A DNA stretch of 64,000 bases, taken from the NCBI GenBank assembly GCA_002205965.3, contig NADL03000055.1, forward strand, positions 372,001-436,000, given 5' to 3'. A program made the translations under genes and the position numbers. This DNA is from Kappaphycus alvarezii. Lineage: Eukaryota > Rhodophyta > Florideophyceae > Gigartinales > Solieriaceae. Position 1 is the first letter of the stretch, and each line of letters begins with the position of its first letter. Of the stretch, positions 44,735 to 56,612 are shown in pieces. A model generated the notes under the pieces. The model was not told where the DNA came from and made no database searches. It saw only the letters and a program-made list of their open reading frames with translations.

Positions 44735-45720
44735 CTAATAGGCAGTATTCTCAGTTATAAGGAACGATTCTGACTCTAGAACGATTATCCGAGTACTCTC
44801 GATGTCATCAACACGACTCGGGAACAATGAAGAAGAATTTTTTTCATTGAAAGCTTGGTTTGGAGACTTTTCAGTCTCTGGTATTGGTCTCTGCGCAGAA
44901 GCAGACATAATGAGAGCAGCAGCAACAGAATAAACTTCTTCATCCAACGGGTTCAGATTCTCCTGTCCTTGTTTTGAATGTTCAATACTGTCCAGCTCTT
45001 GTAAAAGAGGTGAAGATGGGTAAAGCCGTATGTTCTCGTATGCGACTTTCAGCCGTTTATCGTTTCCGTATTTGCTCCGAGTGAGCTCCACGAAATATTC
45101 TTTTGCGTTTTGGGCTTATCCCAAATTCCAAATACCATACTTTGTTTGCTTCTCAAAGAAATATACTGGAGGTCCCCGTGTGAGAATGTTTGAGGGAAAA
45201 GTCTTTGGTGATCGAGATTCCAGCATCTTTGAGAGCGTGCGGCATGCAACTTGCTCAAAATGTGCGTCAATTAACTCAGAATCCACAGGCATCTGTGGTA
45301 AACCAAGAATAGATGGTGTTTATTCTTCTGCAAGGTCAAAGTATCTGACACGATTGTTTCCACGAAGAAGATTTGTCGCAAGAACAGATCTTGAGACTAT
45401 TTTTTGAGCTGTGAACGAAGAACCCTTCGTGTTTCGTTCGTGAATTGCATCCTTGAGAATACGCAATGACATCTGACGCAGAGTGAAGTTTGCACTTTTC
45501 ACTGAACCAATTTTGCTGTGTCTCCTCGCAAAGCCAGATCTTTCATATGGAATATTGGGTACTTCGTTAATTCAACCACGTACATGAAATCGATTTGCAC
45601 TTTCTCGTTAAAGGTTCGAAGTGGACTCCGCAAGGATATCTTGCGCACGTTGAGTGACCTTCCAGTTGTCTTGCAGCTAGAGCACTTTTGCACGACTGCT
45701 CCTAGAGCTTGCTTCAATAC
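44735..45720 (-). pseudogene. Copia-2 integrase
   Basis: From 45720 down: KCSSCKTTGRSL (zinc-finger Cys pair) and VQIDFMYVVELTKYPIFHMKD with the first catalytic Asp. After frame changes come the C-terminal GPPVYFFEKQTK-like part near 45.15 kb and KVAYENIRLYPSSPLLQELD near 45.02 kb. The middle Asp and the Glu were not located with confidence. Confidence 0.65.
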
Positions 45721-45854
45721 TGGAGAAAGAACCCGCCCCGTTTGCAGAGATCTTTCATGTACTTCAGGGGTAAATGCGAGTGCAGGTGAAGTTTTGATGC
45801 GAACTATTTCGCATATTTTCCCATGAAGCGCGAGTTGTTGTTACTGCGGTTTTC

Positions 45855-47140
45855 CTAATCTCCTTTTGTTCCAAGCAGAGCCCGCAGTGTCGCAATATAG
45901 CTTTGGAATTTGTATATTTGGCTCATGACAACATGAAGGTGAGTTCGAGTTTCTCTACCTTCAGAAACGTAGATTAGAAGCACTATTTTGCTATCCAATC
46001 CCTCGAAAACACCTGGTGGTATTATGAGAACACGCGGCGTTTGTGAATTGAGTACATCTGACTTGCTCAAGACACAATTTCCAAGTAGAAGAGGACCATC
46101 GCCCTTCGTGACGTAGAACGAAATAACGATTTTCTTCCCTTTCAAGTCTTCAAGAGGAAATCTCTATATACCGAATGTGAGCTTCGCATCACTGCAATTT
46201 TAACCGTAACAGTAGTACAATTGCTCAAAATCTGGAGGATACAACTTGAATTCGATGCCCATCGCCAAAGACAGCGCTACCGCTGACTTTATTCCGCCAA
46301 CCGATTTGGGACAACCCCCGTCCAATATAGGATTTGGGTCATCTTGCAATGGCATCATATAGTACTTGGTAGGTACTCCGCTTACCAGGCTCCTTTGCCC
46401 TTGGAATGCTTGGAACCCGAACGAAAATTCCCGTCGATTTTTTCGGGGTCTTCGTTCGCAGCGAACCCTTCGTCACGGCGATTATTTGCTTCAAGAATTT
46501 TCAAAGTGCAAAGCTAGGACGCTGACACTTCAAACCTCCACGATTATGGTCCCTCTTCCCCCAGTATATGCAGGCTTTTCCGACGAGTTCTGGCAGCATC
46601 ATTGATTTCTTCCCCTTCGCATCCTGATTGGATTTACCGTCGTCGCTGGACGTCTCTCGCTTCCTTCCGTTGAAGGAGAGGATCTTTTGATCATTTCTGT
46701 TCCTCGTCTCTTGATGATCGGCCTCATGAAGACCGAAGAAACTTCTTACGTTATGGTCAACAGTGGATTCAATTTAAGCCCTAGTGACCGTCGTTTCAGT
46801 ACTATTGGTAGTCTGAGTAAAAGAACGGAGTACTTCAACCGCATCATCAAGACTTAAAATGCAACGGCGACTATAGGAAGCAATGGATTTGGCTATATCT
46901 AGAGTGCCATTTAATTCCTTGATATTATCGACGATGGGCTCGGAATCTCCACACATATCATTGAACCGACCCGTCACCTTCCTGATGGAGAGTTTGCCAG
47001 TACGAACGGAATTCCCAGAGGCTCTTGCAATCGAAACAGCAAGCTTTCTGGTACTCAAAGATATCTTCTGTGCCTCGTCCAAAGTCAATGTGAAACTTTT
47101 TCTCAGCGCTATCGTTCCCTTGCTTCTTTCCTCCGCCATT
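45855..47140 (-). pseudogene. Copia-2 gag and protease
   Basis: Gag: 121 open codons from 47139 (ALRKSFTLTLDEAQKISLST) with no known fold visible. A degenerate CCHC-like knuckle (CIYWGKRDHN) lies near 46575. Protease: LDGGCPKSVGGIKSAVALSL near 46320, where D-G-G stands for D-T/S-G, then ISFYVTKGDGPLLLGNCVLS in the next frame (45855-46145), the usual second half ending in the '..LLG' beta strand. Confidence 0.65.
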
Positions 47141-47678
47141 CCAATAAGTCTGAGCTTGGCGTTGGCAAGGGACGCTTCTGAGGAGAGGCGTTATTGAGCA
47201 GGGTTATTGCCAGTACTTCTCCGATTTGAGATTGACTGGTTGAGCATGCTTTCATTAGGCGCTCGGCGGCGAGTCCGCGAAATCTGACACATAACGGTTC
47301 AAGTCTTCATTTTCTTGCGCTGCAAGAAGTCACCTTATTGAAGGAATCAATGAGGCGAGTAACTAGGGAGGAAAGGATCTTGAGCAATCAAGTACACGAT
47401 CTCTTGCACAGATTTGACTTGGTATTCCTGCTTTTAATCGATCTTTCGTTGCTCTTGTGCTTCGTCCAAAAGACTCTGCTGAGCTTGGCAAAGGCCTCGA
47501 TCGTACAGTTGACGTCCAAGTGTGTGGAATACCGTTTTGTAGAATTTGTCTTCTCCATTCTCGGCTGCGGTTGCAATTAAGTCAATTCAACTTGCAACTT
47601 TCTTTATCCACGATAGGAGGTCTTGGTCCGGCTCGGATACCCGGGTTCATAACGCGAAAACCTTTCTCGAAGTCCTTC

Positions 47679-47691
47679 CTGGGCCCATAAC
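47679..47691 (-). other. Copia-2 primer-binding site
   Basis: Minus-strand GTTATGGGCCCAG directly abuts the LTR end (TACTACA). It complements the anticodon arm of initiator tRNA-Met, as in Drosophila copia, and is shared with Copia-1. Confidence 0.8.
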
Positions 47692-48134
47692 TGTAGTATG
47701 CGTAGTGTCAGCAATCGGGAGCGAGAAAGGAAGGTACAAAGAACGAAGGTACAGAAAGCCACCGGGATGCAGTTGCAGTCCCGTATTTAGTGTGTGTTTA
47801 TCTAGACCGATTGCCGTAGATAATTGACACGCAGGTTGGTAGATAGTCCGATTGACCGTTTTGTCCCCTACCTCTGTTGTCGCCCCTATTGCCCCGATCG
47901 GGCGGAGAGCTCTGCCTTATGTAGCCGTTCGCATCGCAATATAGGAATGGTAACAGCTCGATAAGTACACTGTACAGTATTACCGGTAGCACTACTGTAC
48001 ATACGTATACTGTACTGTACACTAGTACCGCCACCTGTCAAATACGGCACAAGTCATCACAGTCGCCAAATCACTGTAGTCGTGGCCCGCGATTGGACAC
48101 AACCGCTTGGACAGTATGCACTGTACGATTGTAC
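47692..48134 (-). repeat. Copia-2 5' LTR
   Basis: About 443 bp starting TGTAGTATGCG on the plus strand. It has two modules. The first, 47692-47784, recurs alone at 25925-26007. The second, 47785-48134, recurs alone at 39951-40312. The break is at GCAGTCCC. The second module is full of TACTGTAC/GTACAGTA repeats (47965-48030 and 48110-48134). Confidence 0.75.
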
Positions 48135-48334
48135 AGTATGCACTGTACAACAGTACTGTACACTCATGAATTAAAGCGATGCAGTGCATATCTCGAAATG
48201 CCTGTGGCCGCCCTCCTTAAAACATGTGGAGTCGAGAAATTGCTCGGCTCGGAAGGTTTCATTTTTTGTGAAACTTTTGATTCTTTTAATGCAATGGCTG
48301 CCTTTGATACATTCAACCTTTACCCCAGAGTGAA

Positions 48335-49015
48335 TTGTTGATATAACTACTAGCAGTAACTACTAATTCAGTAGAGGTAGTCCTCTATTACTAGTTATAC
48401 TTCTACTACTCGTTCTACTATTATTTATACTACTATACTACTATTTGTACTAGTATACTACTATTTGTACTAGTATACTACTATTTGTAGTAGTATACTA
48501 CTATTTTTACTAGTATACTAATAGTACTACTAGTATAACTGTAGTAATATCTACATATATAGCTATTATAGTGTAATATCCACTAATATAGCTATTATAG
48601 CTACTACTAGTAAGTTGCGACAGCATCAGCCCTAGTGTAAACGTGACAAGTAAATGTCGGAAACCAATCTCTGGATACATATAAGTATAGCGAGCGGCCG
48701 ATGGAACCGCTGGTGGTGTTTAGAAAATCCTGCTATCTAGTAGAGATATTAGTATAGGACTACCTCTGGAGGGACCTCTGGAGGTAGTAGGCGAAAACTA
48801 GTAGGTGTTACTTGTACTAGTTACCAGTAGTATAACTAGTGGTAGTAGCTACTATTTCTTACTAATATAAATAGTAGTAGAGTACTACCTAGAGGAAGTA
48901 GTTACTATTAGTATAACTACTATTAAATCTCGTTACTAGTAACTCTCGTAACCCTCGTTACTAATAGTTTTCTACCACTACCTCTAGGGGTAGTCCTTTA
49001 CTAGTTACACTATAT
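48335..49015. repeat. TACTAG/TAGTA-type low-complexity tract
   Basis: About 680 bp made largely of degenerate TACTA, CTAGT and TAGTA units on both strands (for example TACTACTATTTGTACTAGTA repeated at 48430-48500). The insert 48605-48720 interrupts it with ordinary sequence. Such cryptically simple DNA forms cruciforms easily and resembles decayed satellite or slippage-expanded palindrome. Confidence 0.85.
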
Positions 49016-49019
49016 TATG

Positions 49020-50160
49020 CCGACAGTACGGGTCTCTATCATCAATATCGGATGCATTTCAAAGGTTTCTAGATCTTTTGCATACTATTTGTAGTGACAA
49101 TGAGTCATTCAAGAGATATGAACCATGGTTTGACGCTCAAATTGCCTAATTTCATCCATGTACTGGCAATTGGAAATTATATAAAGCACTGACATCATTT
49201 CTACTTCTGGCTAGCTCGAAATTTGATTCAAACCAGCGAGTATCTATTTTGGCTGCTGCACCTCCGAAATACGATGAAGAAGCAGACATGGAACAAGCAG
49301 AACTTTTAGAATTAGTCAAATATTCCGAGATATCATTTACTTTGTGTGCATTCGATAAGCCTGAAAACGTGACAGAAATTTATGGGAATTCGCAAAAGTA
49401 TGTTTCTTCAAATCAATTAAATACTTCATAAGGAGAAAAAAATGTTCAAGAAGAACCATGAGCATAAACTATCCCTGAAGAATTCTCTGTACTAAAGGCA
49501 ATATTTAAATGTGACCGATGTGTTTAAATTGAATGTTGGGCCAATGAAAAGATAAATGCAAGGGTGTTCAAATCTTTTCAAAGGTTCATCATCAAAATGG
49601 AAAATACGGAAAATTTTAGAATTAGAAACATGCATAGTGTTTCATTCTCCATCAAAAGAACTTTACCCAGGCCCGTTACTTTATGATGGAGCACCATATA
49701 GTGGAATAGGAACTGTTGAATTACGAGCACTTTCATATTTTATTTTACCTGAATGGAATGGAAGTCTGGATGATCTTCCGGAATCTATCAAAGAAACCCC
49801 TTTCAGGCAATATGTAAATGGAGCTCATTCAAGCAAAAAAAGTAAAATAATCGGCTCCATATTTATATCATCTATTTCGGATAATGGTAATCAGTTACAT
49901 TCAGGCATCTAATAATTAGTGGATCATCACAATGGGTTATTGTGAGAAATGTGACAAGAATATCAGATATTATACACGTGAAAGAAAATCGTATCGAATT
50001 TATGTCAACGGAAAAAATAATCGATTCTATTACATTGTTTCATCATGGTCACTATTGTTGTGTACCTGGGAACAAATTTAAAAATGCTCCGCTGGATTTG
50101 GAAATTCTTTGGTACCTGAAATTTGTTCCAATGATATTAACACACCAAAAATAAATCTTA
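49020..50160 (+). pseudogene. gag/aspartic-protease-like retroelement fragment
   Basis: Three consecutive plus-strand frames look like one retroelement polyprotein. A gag-like part (RFLDLLHTICSDNESFKRYE ... LLASSKFDSNQRVSILAA) lies at 49060-49430. A protease-like part at 49556-49912 has LYDGAPYSGIGTVELRALSY, where D-G-A stands in the place of D-[ST]-G-A. At 49942-50154 QWVIVRNVTRISDIIHV resembles the 'W.iGrNvt' second half. AT-rich, without recognisable RT downstream. Confidence 0.4.
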
Positions 50161-52285
50161 GGGTGAGAAAAAGAATAAATAATAATATTTCTAGGTTAGG
50201 GTTATATATGACGGTGGGGTAAGTAAATTTAATGTAAGCCAAGTACTGGCAATCCAAGGTAGAGGTAAGTAAAGTTGAAACTTGGCCCAATAGGTGATTT
50301 CCACGCGCTATAATATCAGGTCCAAGTTAGGGTCGAGAGATCCGGACTACCAGCCCTCAATCCCTCTCGGGTGGTTATACAGGACCAAGAGTAATATGGG
50401 TCGATAATTGAAAATCGCCCTTACTGTACATTACAGTGTCTTCTGGTAGCAGTGCGCCAGTATGAATAAGGATTAAATCATAAAAAGATAACTCAAATCA
50501 GATCTGCAGGTGGGAGTACCAGTGAAACTTGGAATACACGTGCCATCTAAATCAGTCACTGATTAGATGCTTTGTCGTATTAATATCCCAGTGACCTGTT
50601 TCGTCGTAAAATTTTCTTTAGGATCTCCCAACGCTCCCTAGCGGTGCAAACAAGTGAAATCCTGATTTTGTCCACCGGAACAATCTTCCTTCGCACAAGA
50701 ATAATGCATTTTGGTTCCTCCGAATCCAATTCTTATACCTTGGGTCTATCCTACTTACTTCCAGGACGATAATAAATTGAGTTATTGCTCTTATTTCGGT
50801 CTCATAGATGTTAAGCTCTAACTTCTTTACTTCAAATGTACTTGCGACGTCTCCACCAGGATTCCTTCCCGGACCACTGCTGGTTATCAACTGATGGTTC
50901 TGTTACAGCTCGTGGCAACCTTTTTTTATTGCGCAATATAGCCAATTTTGAGAGGACCGTTATTATAACTTCCCTTCGGAAAACAAAATCGCCATTATTA
51001 TCCTCCTTCTCTTATTCCCGCTTTCATTTATTGCTAACTTCTGTTACCCACTAAATTATTTTCGCCACTAGCCCTCTAGTGAATTCTAGCCGTTCCGCTG
51101 CCGCTTCAGATAATTCATTTCACTGTTACAGGTTGTGGTGAATATCTTTCCACGATAAAACAACCTAACAACTGATATGTTTCCGCTTAACGTTCCTACC
51201 ATTCATATCTGGACTGTTCTGTAAGTTTCTATGAATACTTCCGTAGGTACAGTTGGTAATACAAATTATGTATCTCTTTTTGTGAGTATATAGTGCATTT
51301 TGATCCACGAGGAACAATTTTCACCGACTAACTTACCTTAAATTTGAAATACAGCTGTTTTCCTACACTAATATGCTAACGTTAAGTCATTATGTTCCGT
51401 AGCGTTGATAGTTCAAACCCTTTAACAGCAGTACCTTTTACGTCCCCATCCACGACAAAGAAAATATCACAACTAGCACTATACTAAATAACTTACTATA
51501 TGAAAATCTTCTAACGAAACTACCTTAACGATTTTATAAATTAGGCCTGCTTCGACTTAAAACTACCCACTTTGAAACATTACTTGGAGAATTTTTATCA
51601 AAGTGGTTCAATTTGCCCCGAAAACCCCTTCATTTCCAAAAAGTGCCACTCAGCCTCTATCTGACTACACGGAAGTTACGTTCCTGACTTTATTGATCGA
51701 CCCCTGTCCGTACTCTCAGGGATAAATCTACCAAAAAATGGTTCCCTCGATTTTCACGATTATTATTTTAAGCATTTCTCCAATAACTGGCAAAAAACTT
51801 CGGTTCTGCAAAGTGAATGGTTTGACACTGTTTGGAAGGGTCCTCAGATTCAGCTCAAACTACGGCTTAGGGTCACTTCGAAATGGTACTTATTTCGGCC
51901 GTGGAGCTATCCCGTTTGAGAGGGATTTTTCTTGCAGTGGGTTACTGAAATTTCGGGAAAATTGAATCTTTCGGGAAAATCCAGACTATTTTGAGTTTCT
52001 TCTCACATCACTGCAAGTTTCATCTATAATTGTTTCGGCGCTGATTTTACATCATGTGATCAGTTCAAATTTGTACGAAATCTCGCAATACCTACTCTTA
52101 AGGTCCAGCTCATAGTTGACCTCGACAACCACAATTCCCTTAAAATCGTGGCGTTTGTTACACCGTGAGGTACACACTACAAAAACAATCATTTAGTCTT
52201 TCATAAGAAATTCTTTCATAAGAAAATAGTCCCAGAAACACTCGACCACCAAGATTTGGAAACTATTTCATTGGTAATGGTGCGA
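50161..52285. other. AT-rich interval without recognisable gene
   Basis: Only short frames (for example 50618-50890 minus, 51738-51965 plus) with no family resemblance. Probably decayed element DNA. Confidence 0.45.
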
Positions 52286-55200
52286 AGTGATCTTTGAAGG
52301 ACAATCTATACAGTCAAATTACAATAAAAAAAAGTCCAAAGAGTGGATTTGGAAAAAATTATTAGGGAATGAAATAGCTTTTCGACCATATGAAAATTGT
52401 TTTGTATTAGAAGTACAGCCTTCAAAGCTCCGCCACTCCAATAGTAACCAATGTATTCAATGCATGACTTGGAGTCTAACAAGGAAGAGACGGGAAAGAA
52501 CTTCTTTCCAAAGGAGAGAAATTTCTCCAATTCTTTCTGGCCTTGCATAAATTTCTGGATGTTTCGATACTTTGGAAATTGATCACTAGTATGGCCCAAT
52601 GGAAAAAAAGAACTCGCTGGAACTTGCTGGCCATTTAAATAGTCCGATTGCTGGTTTTGGAATCAATTTTTTAAAGGGATGCTTGCAAAAAAAACTAGAT
52701 CCGCCGAAAATGCTAGATCTCTTTTGGGTGCCATGCTCTGATCCGGGTCATATCGACTGTGGGTGGGCATCAGGTCTGCATATTTCTGTAATGCTGGAAA
52801 GATATAAGAAGATATTTGCAGGCTTATTTTCGCAGTAGGTGGCATATTTGGAGGTGTAATGATTCCAATGGATATTGAGAATCAATCAGGATCACTGTGC
52901 GACGACATTTCTGAGAAGAAAGTTGGTTACTGCTTCATATGAGACCACACCAATCCAATGTTCAGTATTCAATGTCATAAACTCGCCACAAGACAGCCAA
53001 ATCTATATCGCCGATACTGCTACAGAAGGGGGTCACGAAATGAGAAGGAGGACCAAGAGCATTGAAATGGGTTGCGCGATTAACGACAGCCCTGATGTAT
53101 TATCGAGCGGCAACCCCCTGTTTGGTACTGAAATAGGGCTGCGTATTGTTCGCAACTCAGCGGTTGCTCCTCGAACCTTCATGTTTTTTAACGAGAGATT
53201 AACATCTACTCCAGGTTATGACAAGACAAAGGCAATGCGCGGTGGTCGAAGAAGATTCGTAAGTCGTCACCCGGATAATACCACCAGTAAGATCTTCAAG
53301 GTATTTTTAGCTGCCGTGATGGAAATGCGAGCAGCCATGAGACTGCAGCTGTTAGAGAATCAAACTTCTCTTGCATCCAAGGAGAAAGACATGGGGATAA
53401 ATTCCGTTCTAGATTCCGACATGGATCGCAATAATATTACTGAAATAATTGGAAAGATCTCTACGAAATATGGCATTCAGTCAACAGTGCGAAGCTATAC
53501 TCACTGGATTGGTGGTTAACTTACTGGCAAGTCCGAGAAAAATACCGCGATGATGTATGGTGTGGAAGATGAAAACGGCCTTGAGTCTCATGATGTCGAC
53601 GAGATCAAGAATCAGTTCAGAAAATTGGACTTGTGATGCGGATTCAAGATGGCCAAAGCCGGAGAACAGCGGGAAGCCACTACGGAACGCGATGACAGGA
53701 GTTTTCATTAAGTGTTCTGGTAGAATTTATTCTCATATTGGTTTGTGATAAATTTCGTTGTAACGGGAAGACGGAAATGTTTGGATTAGCGACTGCGGTA
53801 TTGCCGAACATATGAAGTTTTCGAGCCTCTTAAAGACTAGGGCGGAATATGTAGTCCAAATTTCGGAGAACAGCAAATTAACGGCTGAGAAAAGGGCATC
53901 AACATTGAAAATATGTAGTAGCCGCTTCCGCTTCGGCGTTCAAGTAGCATTATAATAATGACGTTTCGGAAACTCAGAAGAGTGCAGAAACGCAACCAGA
54001 CGAAACCTGCGCGGAAAATGCAACAGCGGGCGAATTTCTCTCATTCATACAGACGTTTACGCCTTGTGGGTTCAAATCGTTTGCAGCTGCACCCTGCAGA
54101 AGTAACCAGAACCACCGAGAGAAATTGGCAGTCGCTCTTCAAAAATGCACTGTAGTTAAAGATGTAGCTTTTAAGTCTGCGTACCAGAAAGAAGCAATGA
54201 GAATTTTGTTATAATCATCACAAGATATACTGTATGTGGATAAAACGGGAGGTAGAAAAACGGTGATCTTATTTGGACCTGCACTTATCGAGAAGATATT
54301 AGCAGTATATCTGAGTCCCATCAAATCATTGAAACATGACATGAGACAGATTTCTAAGATCATAAACCTAGCTTTATAAGACCTGGATGAAACTGGAAAT
54401 TGCAATGACTTAATTGACAAAGGTATGGTTTTCGTATTACCAGAACAGAATGGAAGCTATAAGTACTAATCTATCGTTGGTCTTATTCATTCGTGGAGTC
54501 GCTTGGGAATTTCGTGGTCGATGAGGTCCATATTATTATATTAAATGATCACCACCGAGAATGCACGACAAGAATGAGATTGTTTCGACCTGATGCCATT
54601 AAAGAAATTCCTCTAATAATGATGACTGCGACATCTCTGCCGAAGATGAAAAGCGATATTTTCATTTCTCTGGATGTAATCAAACTGAAGTCAGAATAAT
54701 TCGTGGAAATTTGCATCAGGAACAAATTTCTTTTTCATATGAAATATCTGAAGAATGGCTCTGAGCAAAACCTGATGAAGAATTGCAGCCAGGAATTTTT
54801 GATGAAAATCAGATAGTTGGTAGGGAAAGAGCAGGGAAGCATATCATTTCTGTACTGACCAGAAGTGACGCCGAGAAGATTCCTCGGAACTATAAGGAAT
54901 TGTATGCAGCCTTGGGAATGTTATCAATCACCTTGCAAAAATCCATATCTATCACAGTAGAATGGATGAAATAGATAGAGAACTGTCACCAAATGAATGG
55001 CACTGCGCCCCTATCAATGGATATGAATCATTTGTGATTGTGGAAACTGATGGGTTTGCAAGAGGATTGACAGTCTGAAGGTCAAATCAGTACATATCGT
55101 TGGGTGTGCTCAATCATCGATTGATACTATCCAGATAATTGGAAGAGTAGGGAGAGGTGGGTCAGCTGGGACGGCTACCATATTATTTCATCAGGCACAC

Positions 55201-55375
55201 AAAAGAACAGCAAAAGTCAGCGATAAGTGCTTAATGCAACCGCTTAAAGAATTTGTACGTTGGGCCAACAATAGTAATAATTGCCGAATGGTTGGCATTG
55301 AAGAATATATGAGAAGTGTCAGTGGAAGGTAATGTTGCTAAAAGGGAAAGATACAATGGAGAGGCCGTATAAATC
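52286..55375 (+). pseudogene. RecQ-like SF2 helicase of an element-type protein, heavily broken
   Basis: The helicase motifs occur in order on the plus strand in several frames. Motif I is KTGGRKTVILFGPA near 54235. Motif Ia is LSPIKSLKHDM near 54310. Motif II is VVDEVH at 54517-54534, motif III is MMTAT near 54622. Next comes EVRIIRGNLHQEQISFSYEI near 54690, then VIVETDGFARGL near 55035 ('iVATdAFg.Gi'), and motif VI IQIIGRVGRGGSAGTATIL near 55130. Upstream at 52875-53700 is a long unrelated segment with TFMFFNERLTSTPGYDKTKA, RRFVSRHPDNTTSKIF, and QDGQSRRTAGSHYGT. This resembles the N-terminal region that accompanies RecQ helicases in fungal subtelomeric and element-borne proteins. Family role: 3'-5' DNA unwinding. 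Dozens of breaks make it dead. Confidence 0.6.
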
Positions 55376-56390
55376 TCTGATGTGTGCACGGCATTTTTAT
55401 TTCTGGCAGAAACATTCAATTTTAGGGGTCTTTAGGGGTTTTTTATATACTGTGTTCTTTATATGTGAAGTGTAAGAATGAGAGTCGACGGCAAGATTAG
55501 AAACAAAAAGAGTGGGTCTCACATGAAACAATGGTGCTCTGTTCGTTTGGAATCTATTAGCGCAAATTGTTTTGGAACTTAGCACAGAGATGAGTCTCTC
55601 AGCAGGCACGAGCCTACTTCTGACGACCGAGAACGTTTTGAATCTTAATTTACATGCAATTCGCGACGTAGTGTTCGTGATTCCCATATTTCAGCGGTTC
55701 GGCTGTGATGTACGACCGTGATCGATGTCAGCGTCAGCATATCTATAAGGGCTTCTGGATACGAATGTTTCGGAAATTCGGCATACGAATCTAATTCATT
55801 TATTGCTGATTTGACTATCCGAGTCAGCGAGCTTTTCGATTTTTCGTTTCTGGATCTTCCTCCTTCTGAGAATATTCTGGAATCAATGCTTGCCGTATAG
55901 CTGCTTGGCACCTTGAACACAAACGGTGAGCTTCCCAATGGAGATTGAAATATGTTATAAGGATTTTACTCAGCGCTGGCTGTGCCTCAAGAAAAATATA
56001 ATGTGGCAACACGTACCCAAAAGCACACCGGCACAAATCACCTTTTGCTCAATCACGTTTTATACCACGGTTATTTCATGAAATTGTGACATTTTTGTGT
56101 CTCGTTTTGGTGCCTTCGGGACAATTTTGGACCGATTAAGTTAATTGGCCAAAATGGGCCAAGTTGGTGCAGAAGAGGCGAGCGCTCCTTTCGAAGAAGA
56201 CAGTCATTGCAAACTAACCAAAGCCGTATCTGCGGACGCCACTCATTCCTACATCTAGCAGCCAGTTTAATCATTTAAGTTCTACCCTGTGTGATGCTAT
56301 GTCAAACAAATCGAACGTCCATAAAAATCTGCGGTACAAAAACCGAGCACAGGGATAACAAGCAAACTTTACTGCATTAATATCAAAGTT
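55376..56390. other. interval with unassigned minus-strand frames
   Basis: Minus-strand frames at 56274-56071 (LVCNDCLLRKERSPLLHQLG) and 56036-55645 (HRLCSRCQAAIRQALIPEYS, then LTRIVKSAINELDSYAEFPK) share a Cys-x-x-Cys pair each. They may be pieces of one unknown element protein. I cannot assign a family. Confidence 0.3.
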
Positions 56391-56612
56391 CTACGGTATT
56401 CTAGTACACGAAACAGCTATTTAGCTAGATAAGTGCTAACTGGTGGTCCACGTCGACCACGTGCACAGGTCCGCGATCGGGGCATTACGGAAATTTTGAC
56501 GGCGATCTATTGGAGAAAAGAGTTGCAAGAGATTTCCCTTTCGGCAGGTGCTGATATATGTAGGAAAATGGGTGACCTAGAAGCTCCTCAGCTACGCTCT
56601 GGAGGAGATCCT

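Larger units (their letters stand above)
42951..48134 (-). mobile_element. Copia-2: degenerate Copia LTR retrotransposon
   Basis: Minus strand, coding region 47.2 to 42.95 kb in Copia order, 5' LTR at 47692-48134 and partial 3' LTR at 39951-40312. Tc1 and about 1 kb of unassigned DNA lie between the coding region and the 3' LTR. The primer-binding site at 47679-47691 is a perfect match to the half initiator-tRNA site. Sister to Copia-1 by coding motifs and primer site. Frames are broken in every domain. Confidence 0.8.

Noticed and set aside
39951..48134. reading the 360-bp direct repeat as the ends of one 8-kb tandem duplication
   Set aside because: The purine tract next to the left copy and the primer site next to the right copy fit an LTR pair of a minus-strand Copia.
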